Source: JADKBO01 sp965230345
GTDB taxonomy: Bacteria; Bacteroidota; Bacteroidia; Chitinophagales; Saprospiraceae
Reading direction: 5' to 3'
NCBI GenBank assembly: GCA_965230345.1
Contig: CBDDKR010000002.1
Location: 1 to 64,000, forward strand
Length of the DNA: 64,000 bases
Shown here: piece after piece, positions 23,942 through 35,000 of the stretch
Position numbering within the stretch: position 1 is the first letter of the stretch
Layout of the letters: every line of letters begins with the position of its first letter
Made by a program: the position numbers and the translations under genes
Notes under the pieces: generated by a model
What the model saw: the letters and a program-made list of their open reading frames with translations, nothing else
Told to the model about the DNA's origin: nothing
Database searches by the model: none

Positions 23942-26900
23942 TTACTCCATCACTACCATCTTCTTCACAAGAGTCTCATCGTTTACTGTCAATTGGTAAT
24001 AAAGTACGCCACTTAAATTGTGCTCTACTTTATCGACAGTAATACTGTTGATTCCTGCGTCAAATTCGCTAGTCATATTGTAAATTGTTTTTCCAGTTAC
24101 ATCCAATATTGTCAATGTTGCCATTGCTTTGTTAGGCATATTGAATGCAATAGTTGTTGTATTGTTGAATGGATTTGGAGTGTTTTGGTACAACGCCAAT
24201 CCAGTTTCTGTCTCTTGTGTTCTGAAAGTTAAATCCATCACTTCTAAGTTATTGTTGTAAGCTTCAGCTTCAGTAATCAAAGAAGATACTGTGATAACAC
24301 TTTTCACATCACCTCTTTCTTTAGCAGTGAAATTAATTTCAAGTAATTCATTTACATCAACTGCATTTGTTCCAGCCCATGAGAATGTAATAACTCCTTC
24401 ATTAATTCTAGTTAATCCTATGTTAGATTGATCCGCATCGATATCCAATCCATTAATGCTATTGAATGTTAATGAAGATGCATCAAATTCGATTGTAAAC
24501 TGAGTACCAAAGATTGTAGCCACCTCAGAAGTAGAAATTACTACTGACACTTCATCTTCCTTATCAAAAGCAACATTTGCAGTTGTCAAATTCAATTGAT
24601 CTAATGATCTATTCTCTGTTGAAATACCAGCATTAACATTTGCTTTAGCATCACCATTGATATCACCAACTTTTACTGAATTGAAGTCAATATCCATATC
24701 TGCATTTAAAGCAGTGATTGCATATTTTTCTTCGAATCCTTCAACTAGTGGATTAGCATCATTAGCAAAATTGAAGTTAGCATCAATAAACTTCCAAGAC
24801 TCATTCTTTTCAAATTCATTAGTTACTCCTAAAATAAGTTTTCTCAATTCTACTAAATCAGAAGAAGTAATTTTTGCATCGTTATTGATATCTGCAGCAA
24901 TATACTTAGCAGGTGCATCAAATTCAGCGATGTTCAAAATATGTCTCTGCATCAATACTAAGTCTAAAGTAGAAACACCATTTAAGTGATCATCATTTTT
25001 AGATGGAATAACAACATAGTCTCCTCCTACAGGCATTTGTCCAAAAGTATAAGCTCCTTCATCATCAGAAATAACTACATCTTCTTCAATTCCTTGTAGA
25101 GTTACTCTTGCTCCAACTAAATTTTCATTGTTATAAGTTTGGATGTTTCCAAAAATTCCAACTCTTTGCTCATCACACGCTTCCATGTTATCTTGAACAT
25201 CTACAAAAGTATTACAGAAAGATCTCAAAGTATCTCCCATTGGAGTGATCACAGAAGCCCAAATCATAACATCTGCTCTTCCAAAGTCATCACATGTAAA
25301 CACTCTTCCAGTATCCAAAAGATTCTCAGAAAATGATACGTATACATTATACTCAGGACAAGTATGGAAAGAACCAGCATCAAAATCAGATGCCCATAAT
25401 TCTACCATTCCTCCGATAATCTCACCTTGATTATCCGTTACTGGCATTAAATCTACCGCCAATCCATTTAAACAGTACGGAGTTGGTGCCTTACAGTTAA
25501 CGATGCTAAACTCTTGGTCACATGTTACTACATTTCCACATTTATCAGCAAAAGTATACTGAATCAAGTGAGTACCTACAGGATATACTCCGCTAGCATT
25601 GATCATATTAGCTTTTCCATTTCCAGAAAGTGGCTGACCATTATAGAGACCTAGGTCGAAAGAGCCGTCATTATTCAAATCTACTTTCCAGAAATAATCC
25701 AATACATCGGTACACTCATCAGTTGCTGTTGCAGTCAATTCAATAAATCCATCATTACAAGATGCATCATATGTACAAGTTGATTTAGGATCACAACTAC
25801 TTGTCAACTCAGGACCTTCAGTATCATTAACTTTAATTACTTGATCATATTCGTCAATATAATGTGTACCATGACTATGACTACACCAATCAATGATATA
25901 CCATCTTCTTATGATTTTGAAACAAGCCTCACCATTAGAATTGTTAAACGTAAACACTTTATCTTCATAATCCGCACCGAATAGGTGACATTGATTTTCA
26001 CCTACAAATTCTGGTCTTCCTAGATTATCAGGAGAGAAAGCATCATCAGCAGGATCAGCACATGTATTCATTGTTACATCAGCTGGGAATCTAATTTGTG
26101 TAAGATTATAGTAATCTGGTTCAATTTCAATACGCTGTTGACATGTAGCAGATCTACCTCCCTTATCTGTTGCTGTAATAGTTCTTACTAATTCACCAAC
26201 ATTACATTGATTAACATCTTCATAAGTAATGCTATCACTGATTACTGGCTTCTCACAATTATCGTAGTATTGGTAATCACCGAAGTCAGCCACCAAATCT
26301 CCAGTTGGGTAATACTCATCACACTCAATATATAAATCTTGAGGACATACAATTGATGGCGGCAGCTTATCTTGAACTTCAGTATTAACCATACATTCAT
26401 TGTAGTTACAAGCTTTATCAACGACTCTGAATACAACCATTTGATCTTCATCTGCTATATCTTCACAACAGAACTTCACATAGCTACTGAAAGCACATCT
26501 ATCATCTACCTCCATAATAAATCTTCTCTTTGCGCTAGATGTAATATTTAATAATGCTCTATCTTCCCAAAAACCATCTTTTGAACGCATCACTGTATAA
26601 TCAGCACCGGTACCTGTAGGGTTCAATGGCTTATTATCAGGTTGACCTAACCTCCAATTCTCATAGTCTGAATCGTCACCGATCCATTTAAAGTTTCCTT
26701 CATGTTGGTAATCAGTATATCCAATGATTACGTTTTCAGTATCCTTAACGAAGTTGTTGAAAATCCAATCGTTTTCAGCTTGATCATTAATTACTGCTAC
26801 GTAATTACCCATAGCATTTGCAAGTTTGAAAGCTTTCTTACCAGTAACGCTATCTGCTGTCATATAGTAATAGTGACCATTGTATTCCCCTAGGTAATTG

Positions 26901-28270
26901 AAACCTTTATAACTAGGCAATTCACAATCACAATTATCATTGTCCATTCTTCTTACAAGCATTTGATCTAATGCACACTCATCGTGACTTCCATCATCAA
27001 ATACACTTGCATGTACCCAAGCAGTTCCATCAGTTGTAACAGATACTGTAGTATTTTGGTCACAAACGGCAACAGGCGGAGTAAGGTCTTCCACTGTTAC
27101 ATTGATAGTTGCTGTTGTAGAATTTCCACATGCATCTGTAGCCACATAAGTTACAGGATTTACACCTACTGGTAAAGAAGTAACACCTCCATTACCAACA
27201 ATTAGTGGTGTTCCACCAGAAATGGTAACTGTTACTGCTGAACATGAATCATAAACACCTACAGCAGGAATCGTTGCAAGAGCATCACAATGATGTGGAG
27301 TAGTCGAAACAGTAATATCCTGTGCACCAGTAATAATAGGAGCATTGGTATCTGCAATTTCTATCATTTGGATGATCTGTCTTGGAGGATTATTCTCACA
27401 AGACCATTCTAATATTGTCCAAGTTCTAATTACTTTTCTAACACATTGAATATCTTTTACTATATCATCAGAGTACTCTACCAATAAATTACACTGAAGA
27501 ATATCATCTGGTCTCAAATCATGACCGTTTAGTTGAGGATACCCAGTTACGTCAGGGTGTGGGTTCCCATTAACATCCGTTTTAAAATCAGCATTACACA
27601 ACAAATTATTTGTAGGGTATAAATAACTGATAGGTGGTGTAATAATATTTAAATCGTCAATTTTTAATATATCAAAAGTAATATCACATACCTCAGACTC
27701 ATTACCTGAAGCATCAACTGCTTTATACGATTTTGTAATTCTCTTTAATACATTGACTGGCATAGTGCCGTCACAATTGTTTAATTGCTCAACTGAATCC
27801 AGTGTATAAAGAGTATAAGTACCACAATTTTCAAAAACTGTTGGTTGATACGTATCCACTTCATAGCAGAATAAATTTCCAGGATTGTTACACTCAATAA
27901 CTGGTGCAAGTTTGTCCTCTACTGTTATCCAACCCCAACAAGAATTGCCAGAATCAGTATCAATTACTTTTGCTTCAATAGTCTTACCTACTTCGTTTTG
28001 AGTAAGAGTAGGACTACTAGGCAATAAAGCACCATTATGTCTTAACTCAACAATAAAAGAACCACCTGGACAGGTTGTTGCATCAGTTAGTAAGTCATTT
28101 GGGGTAATAGTTGCTTCACAATTATCATTATCCAAGGATACTTGAATTGAATTGTTACATCCCAGAGAGCACTGGGCACTTGTAGTGCTCCAACTAAGGA
28201 ACATTACGCTCAAGACCAAGAACAGCGGCCTTGAAAATTTACTGTAAAACGTAAAACTCGTTTTCATCAT
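23942..28270 (-). CDS. Giant T9SS surface protein: HYR-like repeats, C-type lectin, dockerin, cohesin-like
   Basis: About 1442 residues. Start ATG at 28270 (MMKTS), matching the MM start of the gene at 36484, rather than an upstream TTG; the signal peptide ends at TTSAQ. Order: HYR/adhesin-like Cys-rich repeats; a C-type lectin-like domain (about residues 450-590, with IIGYTDYQHEG, WRLGQPDN and DGFWED); more Cys-rich repeats; a CarboxypepD_reg-like segment (about 1035-1095); a dockerin type I pair (about 1095-1140, NGVSTLDLVLMQRHIL and DINNDAKITSSDLVEL); a cohesin-like beta domain (about 1223-1345); and a type A T9SS tail (YQNTPNPFN to the end). Export across the outer membrane by T9SS and an adhesive or carbohydrate-binding role are inferred. 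It is a paralogue of the next gene upstream on the strand. Confidence 0.85.
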   Translation of the reverse strand: MMKTSFTFYSKFSRPLFLVLSVMFLSWSTTSAQCSLGCNNSIQVSLDNDNCEATITPNDLLTDATTCPGGSFIVELRHNGALLPSSPTLTQNEVGKTIEAKVIDTDSGNSCWGWITVEDKLAPVIECNNPGNLFCYEVDTYQPTVFENCGTYTLYTLDSVEQLNNCDGTMPVNVLKRITKSYKAVDASGNESEVCDITFDILKIDDLNIITPPISYLYPTNNLLCNADFKTDVNGNPHPDVTGYPQLNGHDLRPDDILQCNLLVEYSDDIVKDIQCVRKVIRTWTILEWSCENNPPRQIIQMIEIADTNAPIITGAQDITVSTTPHHCDALATIPAVGVYDSCSAVTVTISGGTPLIVGNGGVTSLPVGVNPVTYVATDACGNSTTATINVTVEDLTPPVAVCDQNTTVSVTTDGTAWVHASVFDDGSHDECALDQMLVRRMDNDNCDCELPSYKGFNYLGEYNGHYYYMTADSVTGKKAFKLANAMGNYVAVINDQAENDWIFNNFVKDTENVIIGYTDYQHEGNFKWIGDDSDYENWRLGQPDNKPLNPTGTGADYTVMRSKDGFWEDRALLNITSSAKRRFIMEVDDRCAFSSYVKFCCEDIADEDQMVVFRVVDKACNYNECMVNTEVQDKLPPSIVCPQDLYIECDEYYPTGDLVADFGDYQYYDNCEKPVISDSITYEDVNQCNVGELVRTITATDKGGRSATCQQRIEIEPDYYNLTQIRFPADVTMNTCADPADDAFSPDNLGRPEFVGENQCHLFGADYEDKVFTFNNSNGEACFKIIRRWYIIDWCSHSHGTHYIDEYDQVIKVNDTEGPELTSSCDPKSTCTYDASCNDGFIELTATATDECTDVLDYFWKVDLNNDGSFDLGLYNGQPLSGNGKANMINASGVYPVGTHLIQYTFADKCGNVVTCDQEFSIVNCKAPTPYCLNGLAVDLMPVTDNQGEIIGGMVELWASDFDAGSFHTCPEYNVYVSFSENLLDTGRVFTCDDFGRADVMIWASVITPMGDTLRSFCNTFVDVQDNMEACDEQRVGIFGNIQTYNNENLVGARVTLQGIEEDVVISDDEGAYTFGQMPVGGDYVVIPSKNDDHLNGVSTLDLVLMQRHILNIAEFDAPAKYIAADINNDAKITSSDLVELRKLILGVTNEFEKNESWKFIDANFNFANDANPLVEGFEEKYAITALNADMDIDFNSVKVGDINGDAKANVNAGISTENRSLDQLNLTTANVAFDKEDEVSVVISTSEVATIFGTQFTIEFDASSLTFNSINGLDIDADQSNIGLTRINEGVITFSWAGTNAVDVNELLEINFTAKERGDVKSVITVSSLITEAEAYNNNLEVMDLTFRTQETETGLALYQNTPNPFNNTTTIAFNMPNKAMATLTILDVTGKTIYNMTSEFDAGINSITVDKVEHNLSGVLYYQLTVNDETLVKKMVVME

Positions 28271-28459
28271 GAGATCCAATTTAAAGTTTAAAAATTATAC
28301 TGTTTTAAGGGTTGTACCCTTGAAATTAAATACGCGATTATGTGACTATAACACGCAGTTATAATCCAAACTGGATCTATTAATATTCTAGGTTAATATT
28401 ATGGTTAAGAGATTCTAGGATCAAATCTCAGGTAGGTGTAAAGGTTCATTATTATTATG

Positions 28460-28467
28460 CAAATATA
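28460..28467 (-). promoter_or_regulatory. Candidate -7 element for the 1442-aa protein gene
   Basis: TATATTTG on the minus strand, an exact TAnnTTTG match, giving a leader of about 180 nt. A TTTG occurs upstream but 29 nt away, so the -33 is unclear. Confidence 0.35.
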
Positions 28468-28621
28468 TGTACTATTATAATATATCTTATACCTTTCAAA
28501 TGGTATGTTTCATATATTTATTTTTTAATACATTATATCTACCTATATCACTATAGATTACAAATGTAATATTATTTTAATATATACCCAAAAGATTTAA
28601 ACTTTTCTTACGAATAAATCA

Positions 28622-28659
28622 ATTATTGGTTTATTTCAGATTTATTGTATACCAATAAT
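28622..28659. repeat. Inverted repeat in the giant-gene spacer
   Basis: 9-bp arms ATTATTGGT (28622-28630) and ACCAATAAT (28651-28659) with a 20-nt loop. Related CCAATAAG boxes occur downstream at 28834 and 28868. Confidence 0.35.
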
Positions 28660-28989
28660 GAGCTATATAAAACAGCATTCTATGTAAATCCACGTATAGC
28701 AGCAGATTTCTTTTTCCTTATTGGATTTGGAGAAAAATAATCAAAGCCACTCTTTGATTACACGATAGGATTTGATTAACTCTAATGTAAGACATGAAAC
28801 AATACTTTTGTTATCAACATATAAGTACTATGGCCAATAAGTTTCGTTGGAACCGAATCACTCATACCAATAAGTTCAAATGATACATATTCTAGGCATA
28901 TACAAACATTACATTATCTATTCTCTGCCATAAATACAACACTAAAATACCATGATAAATAAAAGGTAAAAGAGTTTAGTTAACTACAT

Positions 28990-29024
28990 AAAAAAAGCCC
29001 CCCTCTAATTGCTCAGAGAGAGGC
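28990..29024 (-). terminator. Intrinsic terminator of the 2309-aa gene
   Basis: On the minus strand GCCTCTCTCT pairs over 10 bp (with G-T wobbles) with AGAGGGGGGC around an 8-nt loop, followed by a run of T. It lies 57 nt after the stop and is preceded by the shared motif GTTTTTGGGATGG. Confidence 0.85.
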
Positions 29025-29080
29025 CATCCCAAAAACCGATTTACGTTTAACCCGGAATGGGTATATTTTTTATCGAATCA

Positions 29081-32000
29081 TTATTCGATAATCATCATTT
29101 TCTTAGTAGCAGTGTAATCGCCACTTTCGATCTGGTAGTAAACGATTCCGCTTACTTTCATATCAGCTGTTGTAAATGTAACAGTGTTAAATCCTTTAAC
29201 TCCTTCTACATCTTTAACCAATACTACTTTACCAGTTACGTCGTACAATGTAAATGTAACATCACCAGCATTTGCCAATTCGTAAGCTACTGTAGTAACA
29301 TCACTGAATGGGTTAGGCTCGTTTTGGTACAATGCATTTACTGCAACTTCAGTATTGTTAGTTCTGAATGTTACATCAATGTTTGCTACGTTCATCTCAG
29401 CATCAGTATAAGCCTCTGCTTTAGTAACGTTAGAATTGATGTTCAACATTGAACTTAACTTACCGCTCTTAGTAGCAACAAACTCTAATGTGAACAATAC
29501 TTGGTCAGCATTTACTGAAGCCATTTCAGTACTTGCCCAAGAAGTAGTAATTACTTCGTTAGAGATAACTCCTACGTTTTCATCCAACATTGTAATTGCA
29601 CCGCTTCTTACACCATTGTAGTTCAATCCATTTAAATTAGTTGTGAATTGGTAACCATATACGTCAGCAAAGTTTGCAGAAGTTACGTCAACTGCAACTG
29701 TTTGACCAGCTACAACTTCTTGCTCTTCTACTACTAAGTTAACTGTTTTGTTGCTTCTTGAATCAACAGCAGTTGATCTCAAGTTAGCAGCAGCATCACC
29801 ACTTACATCACCAATCTTAGTTGCAACAAAGTTAGCGTTAGTAACATCACTTGTTAAATCATTAACATTGATAGTCATATCGTAGTTCAAAGGAGTAGAC
29901 ATTGCTATAGTTTGGTCAGCATCAACAGCTTTCCAACTTGGAGCAGTAAAGTCATTAGTTACACCTAAGATTAACTTTCTCAATTCTACAAGGTCACTTG
30001 CTCTAATGTTTCCATCATTAGTTACATCAGCAGATATCCACTTCAATGGAGTGTCTAACTTCTGAATGTCAAGAATGTGTCTCTGAATCAATACTAAATC
30101 AAGAGTAGAAATACCGTTAGTGTAATCAACATCTTTATCAGCTGTTACAGTGTAATCAACATTCATTGGAAGATCAGTAAATACATATGATCCAGTAGTA
30201 GTTTGAGCCTTAACTAGGTCATTGATTGAACCTTCAACTGTAACCTCAACATCAGCTAAGTCATTTCCAGCTTCGTCAGCAACGTTACCAGCAATAGACA
30301 TTCTTGAACCTGGGTCACAAGCTCCTTGGTTATCAACTAGAGATAAGTAAACTACACAGAAGTCAGTATTCATCTTAGTATCCCAAACACTCATTTGAAC
30401 TGCAACACCATTTGGTCCTTGAGCACCAAATTCATCACAATCAAATACTTTAGCAGAAGACTTAAATTCAGGTACCCACTTTTGGATATCACCATTGTTG
30501 TACTTAGTAATAGTACCAGTCTTAGCTTTTGGATAAGTAACTCCGTCACCATCAAAGTCAACGAAACCATTCTCATCAAAGAACTGAGGAGTAGTAGCGT
30601 TTACTAAGTAGTCAGTGTTACCAACTCTAATAATAGTGTCTTGGAATGCACCTCTTTCTTCGTAGAAAGTGAATAACAATTCTTCTTGTGCACAACAGTT
30701 GTCAAATGATCCCTTATCGAAATCCCTTGCCCAAAGTTCAACACCACCATTCTCCATCAATGCAGAGCTTAAGCTTACACAGTAAGGAGTTGGAGCTTTC
30801 TTATCAGCTACCATTACATCGTAGCTACAAGTGCTATGGTTGTGACATCCATCAGTAACTTTCCAGTGTACTTTATGATTTGACATCTTACCAGTGATAA
30901 CTTCAGCATCCAATGTTACAGATACTTCATCATTACCCATGCTTGAAGTAGGCTCAATGTACTTAACGTATACTACGTCAGCATATGTGTGACCTCCAGG
31001 AAGGATAGGATCGTTACCAGGAACTGGTTTCCAGTTTCTAAATGCAGTTGGACTAACAAAGCTTGATGCAAAGTGATTGATGTTTCCATCAGCCCATGTA
31101 TCAACAAATAATTGCCATTTCAACCAACCTTCGTCAGTACATCCACCACCATCAGTAGCACTGTTAGTAAGTGTCAATACGTGCTCACAGTTAGCATCAA
31201 CTCCAAACATCTTATCTTCACAATCATCCAATACTGGCTTTTCAGTATCTTCATATACGAAGTATGCATAGAATGGTCCCATAGACTCACCAGTACACCA
31301 GTTCATGTAGTTGTACTCAGCAACCCACTTCTTACAAACACCATTTTCAAATAAGAATGTATCAACTTTAACATTCTCACCAATTACATCACAAGCACCA
31401 CCTGTAACAGAAGGAAGTCTCTTGTTCAAGTCTTCTTGAGTCAAAGTACATCCAACACTTAATGGATTTGGATTTGGTGGAGATACGCTAAATTGAGTTG
31501 GTCTCTCTAATACTGTAATTACTTGCTGACAAGTAACAGTCTTAGTACCAGTCTTAGTATCAGTTGAAGCTTGGAATTGTCTAATGATAGTTCCAACACC
31601 ACAATCATTTACATTAATGTTATCATTGAAGAATACGTCAACCGCACCACAAGTACTGTAAGCCTCAGCTACACCAGTCTTGTCGAAGTTTGCTTGATTA
31701 GTGTTTTGGAATCCATTACCGAAGTCAGCAGATACATCAATACCCCAATCACAGTAGATAGTAGCATCTGCTGGACAAGAAATTACTGGAGGTAATTTGT
31801 CTTCAACTTTAACGTAAGCCCAACCTTCGTTGTAGTTATCTCTCTGAGGAGCACAACCAGGGAATGGCTCAACTTCGTCACCGTAAACACCAGACATGTT
31901 AGCATCATCCCATACTCTAATGATTACCATTACATATCCTCTATCTAAAGAGTCAATTACACCGTCACCGTTTGCATCAACTACTTCAGCATCGATATCT

Positions 32001-35000
32001 TCACAACAGAACTTAACAAATTGTCCACCATCAGTATCAAATCTGTTATCATTTGGATGATTTCCAGTTGCAAATCTTACATCAGTATTGTTGAAAGTCA
32101 AGTTATTGTTATAAGGTTGGTTACCTTGTAATAAACCATCATTTCCACATTGAGGAGCTCCATCAGCTCTTCTAATCTCGATATGAGTATCAGTACATAC
32201 GTCAAATGATCCATTGTCTATATGGTGAGTAAACAATTTAGCTTGTCCACCATTTGGATAGTTAGGAGTCAAACTAACAACGATGTCTTGGTCAGTAGTT
32301 ACAACAGGAGCAACTTTATCAAGAACAGCGATATCTACAGCTTGAGTTCTCTCATTTCCACAACAGTCATATGCAGTATAGTAGAAAGTGTGCTTTCCTT
32401 TAGGAGCACCAACTGCCATATATCCACCTTCTGGCTTAGGAGTAATTACAACACCTGCAGGTCCAGTTACATAGTAACCAGGAGCGATGTCACAATCATC
32501 ATGTAATTCCCAAGGCTCTGGTAACATGAATTCAGCAGTACAATCCCAAGGTCTAGTACTAACGATAGTATCTTTCAAGTTGAAAGTAGGAGCAACGATA
32601 TCTTTAGCTTTGATAATTTGCTTATACTCATCGTAATCACCAGTACACCAGTTCAAAATAGTCCAAGTTCTGATTACTTTCTTATTTCCGTAACATCCAG
32701 CACCACATGCATTAATTACGTGATCATCATAATCAGTATAGATTCCACAAAGACCATTGTCAGGAATTCTTTGAGGATGTCCAGCTGCTAAGTAATATGG
32801 GTAAGCCCATACAATACCTTCATTGTTTTCAATGATAGCAGTTTTGTTATTGTCTTTAGTAAGAGGATTATCATAGTAAGCTACGATAGCCTCAGGAGTG
32901 ATATCAGATCCACATGGAAGCTCAACAACCTCAGCAGGTAAAGGAACTTCATCAGTAGTGATAGACTCAACAGTAATTCTTTGTACACAGTTAGTAGCAG
33001 TGTTACCTTTTGCATCAGATGCAGCCCAAGTTCTAACTACAATCTTATCGATACCTGTAGAACAATCTTGATCAATAACTACATCAGAGTATATTGGATC
33101 AATACTAGCACAGTTGTCTAAAGCAACCGCAGGAGTAGCAGCACCTACAGCGTAAGCAACTTCTAAACCAACACTATGTAAACATCCACCGTCTCCACCA
33201 ACACCGTCAGTAACAGTTACTTGCCACATACCAGTAGCTTTAGCACCATTAAGGTCAGCTAAGTCACCTTGAGGCTTAACAGTACCACTAACAGCAGCAC
33301 AAGTCTCATTTAATGCAGGATCGTTACAGTCTTCGTGCGCTGCAGAAGTAGTTGAACAAGCATTACAAGCGATAGCACCAGAAGCATCAGAATCAAATGT
33401 TACATTCCAGTTATCATTTGATCCACACTGTCCTTGAGCAAGAACAACTTCGTTTCCTTCTGGAGAAACTAGAGTTACAGTTAAATCAGAAGACCAAGAG
33501 TGATCTAAAGAAACAGATACATTAACATCAGTAATCTTAGCACCTACAGGAGCATCAACCATTACTTCAGCTGCACCAACCATACCAGTTTGGTTATCAG
33601 CCCACTGAACACCAGTGTCATTGTTATCAGCACTTACAGAACCTGTAACTGGGTCAGCAGGCTCAGTTGAAGCGATACAAGAGATAGTAACATCTTCACA
33701 TGTAATTGTTGGAGCTAGTTTATCTTCTAACATGATATATCCCCAACAAGAGTTATTATTATTGTCTGGATCAATTATAGAAACTTCGTAAGTTCCAGCC
33801 ATTCCATTTGCTTGGAAAGCAGCAATTCTAGAAGCGTCAATAGCTACAGACTCAGTACCGTTACCAGTAACTGCAGTTGCAGGCATACCAGCGATAGAAA
33901 CATTGTATGTCTCGTAACATCCGTAAGGACCACCTTCTAAAATAACATCAGGAGTAATTACTGCTTCACATGCCTCGTCAACAGAAATGTTAACTAAGTC
34001 ATTACATGACAAAGTAGTAGTTTGCTTATCTTCTGGGAATTGACTTACCGTTACACACCAATCACAAGTAGTAGTGTTTCCAGCAAGGTCTTCTGCAGTA
34101 AATGAGAAACAAGTTGGATCTTCACTATAAGGAATCTCGTCACCTGAAGCATACTCGTTTACACCAGTACCAGGTCCACCACCATTTGGAGCAGTGAATG
34201 TAATTTCTTGAGCTTTGAATGCAAAGAATGCATCAATAGCGTTAAATCCGAAAGCTGAAAAATATCCATCACCACATCCGTCAGAACATAAGAAAGTGTT
34301 CGTTCCGTCAGCAGCAACACCATTACAAGATGGTCCATTAAATGCAACTCCACCACCAATTGTTTCAACTTCCATGTATAATCCATCAGAAGTCGCATCA
34401 ACAGCGAAAGGAACTGTTACAGGAATACATACAGCAACACCAGCATTAGCAGCTGGAAGAGTTACTAAACCAGTAGTACCTACAGGAGTACCAGTCTTAT
34501 AACATGGAAGCGGAGAACCAGCAGCAGCTAAACCAGGAACATCAATATAGAAGTTAATTGTAGCCTCGTTGTTACCCCAAGATGTATTATCAAAAATGAA
34601 ACATCCCTCTGTAATCTGTACATTTGCAGGTAAAGAAGTAATATCTAATTCTTGATTCTGAGAAGTTCTTCCAGTACCACAAGATAATGAAGATCCTTGA
34701 CCAGGACAATCATCCAAACCACCAAATACTCCACCAACATCAACTGGATCACCAACTGGAATAGCAGCTAATCCACAGTTATCAGAAGCTTCAGTAGCAT
34801 AGTAGTAAACTGCAGAACACTCACCAGCATCTAAAGAGATAGTAGTACTTACAGGACAATTTAATACTGGAGCCTCATTGTCATTAACTGTAACAGAAAA
34901 TGAACAAGACAAAGGTGCACCAGCTAAAGAAGTAAAGTAAGTAACATCAGTAGTTCCTACTGGGTAATCACCAGAAGCAGCTCCCATCATGTTTTGATTG

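Larger units (their letters stand above)
28271..29080. other. Intergenic region between giant genes (810 nt)
   Basis: Very AT-rich. It holds the terminator of the 2309-aa gene (28990-29024), the candidate -7 element for the 1442-aa gene (28460-28467), an inverted repeat ATTATTGGT/ACCAATAAT (28622-28630, 28651-28659), and two direct copies of CCAATAAGTT (28834-28843, 28868-28877). No credible ORF was seen. Confidence 0.6.

Noticed and set aside
28271..28279. TTG start of the 1442-aa protein at 28279
   Set aside because: The ATG at 28270 gives the MMKTS start that mirrors the MM start of the related gene at 36484.
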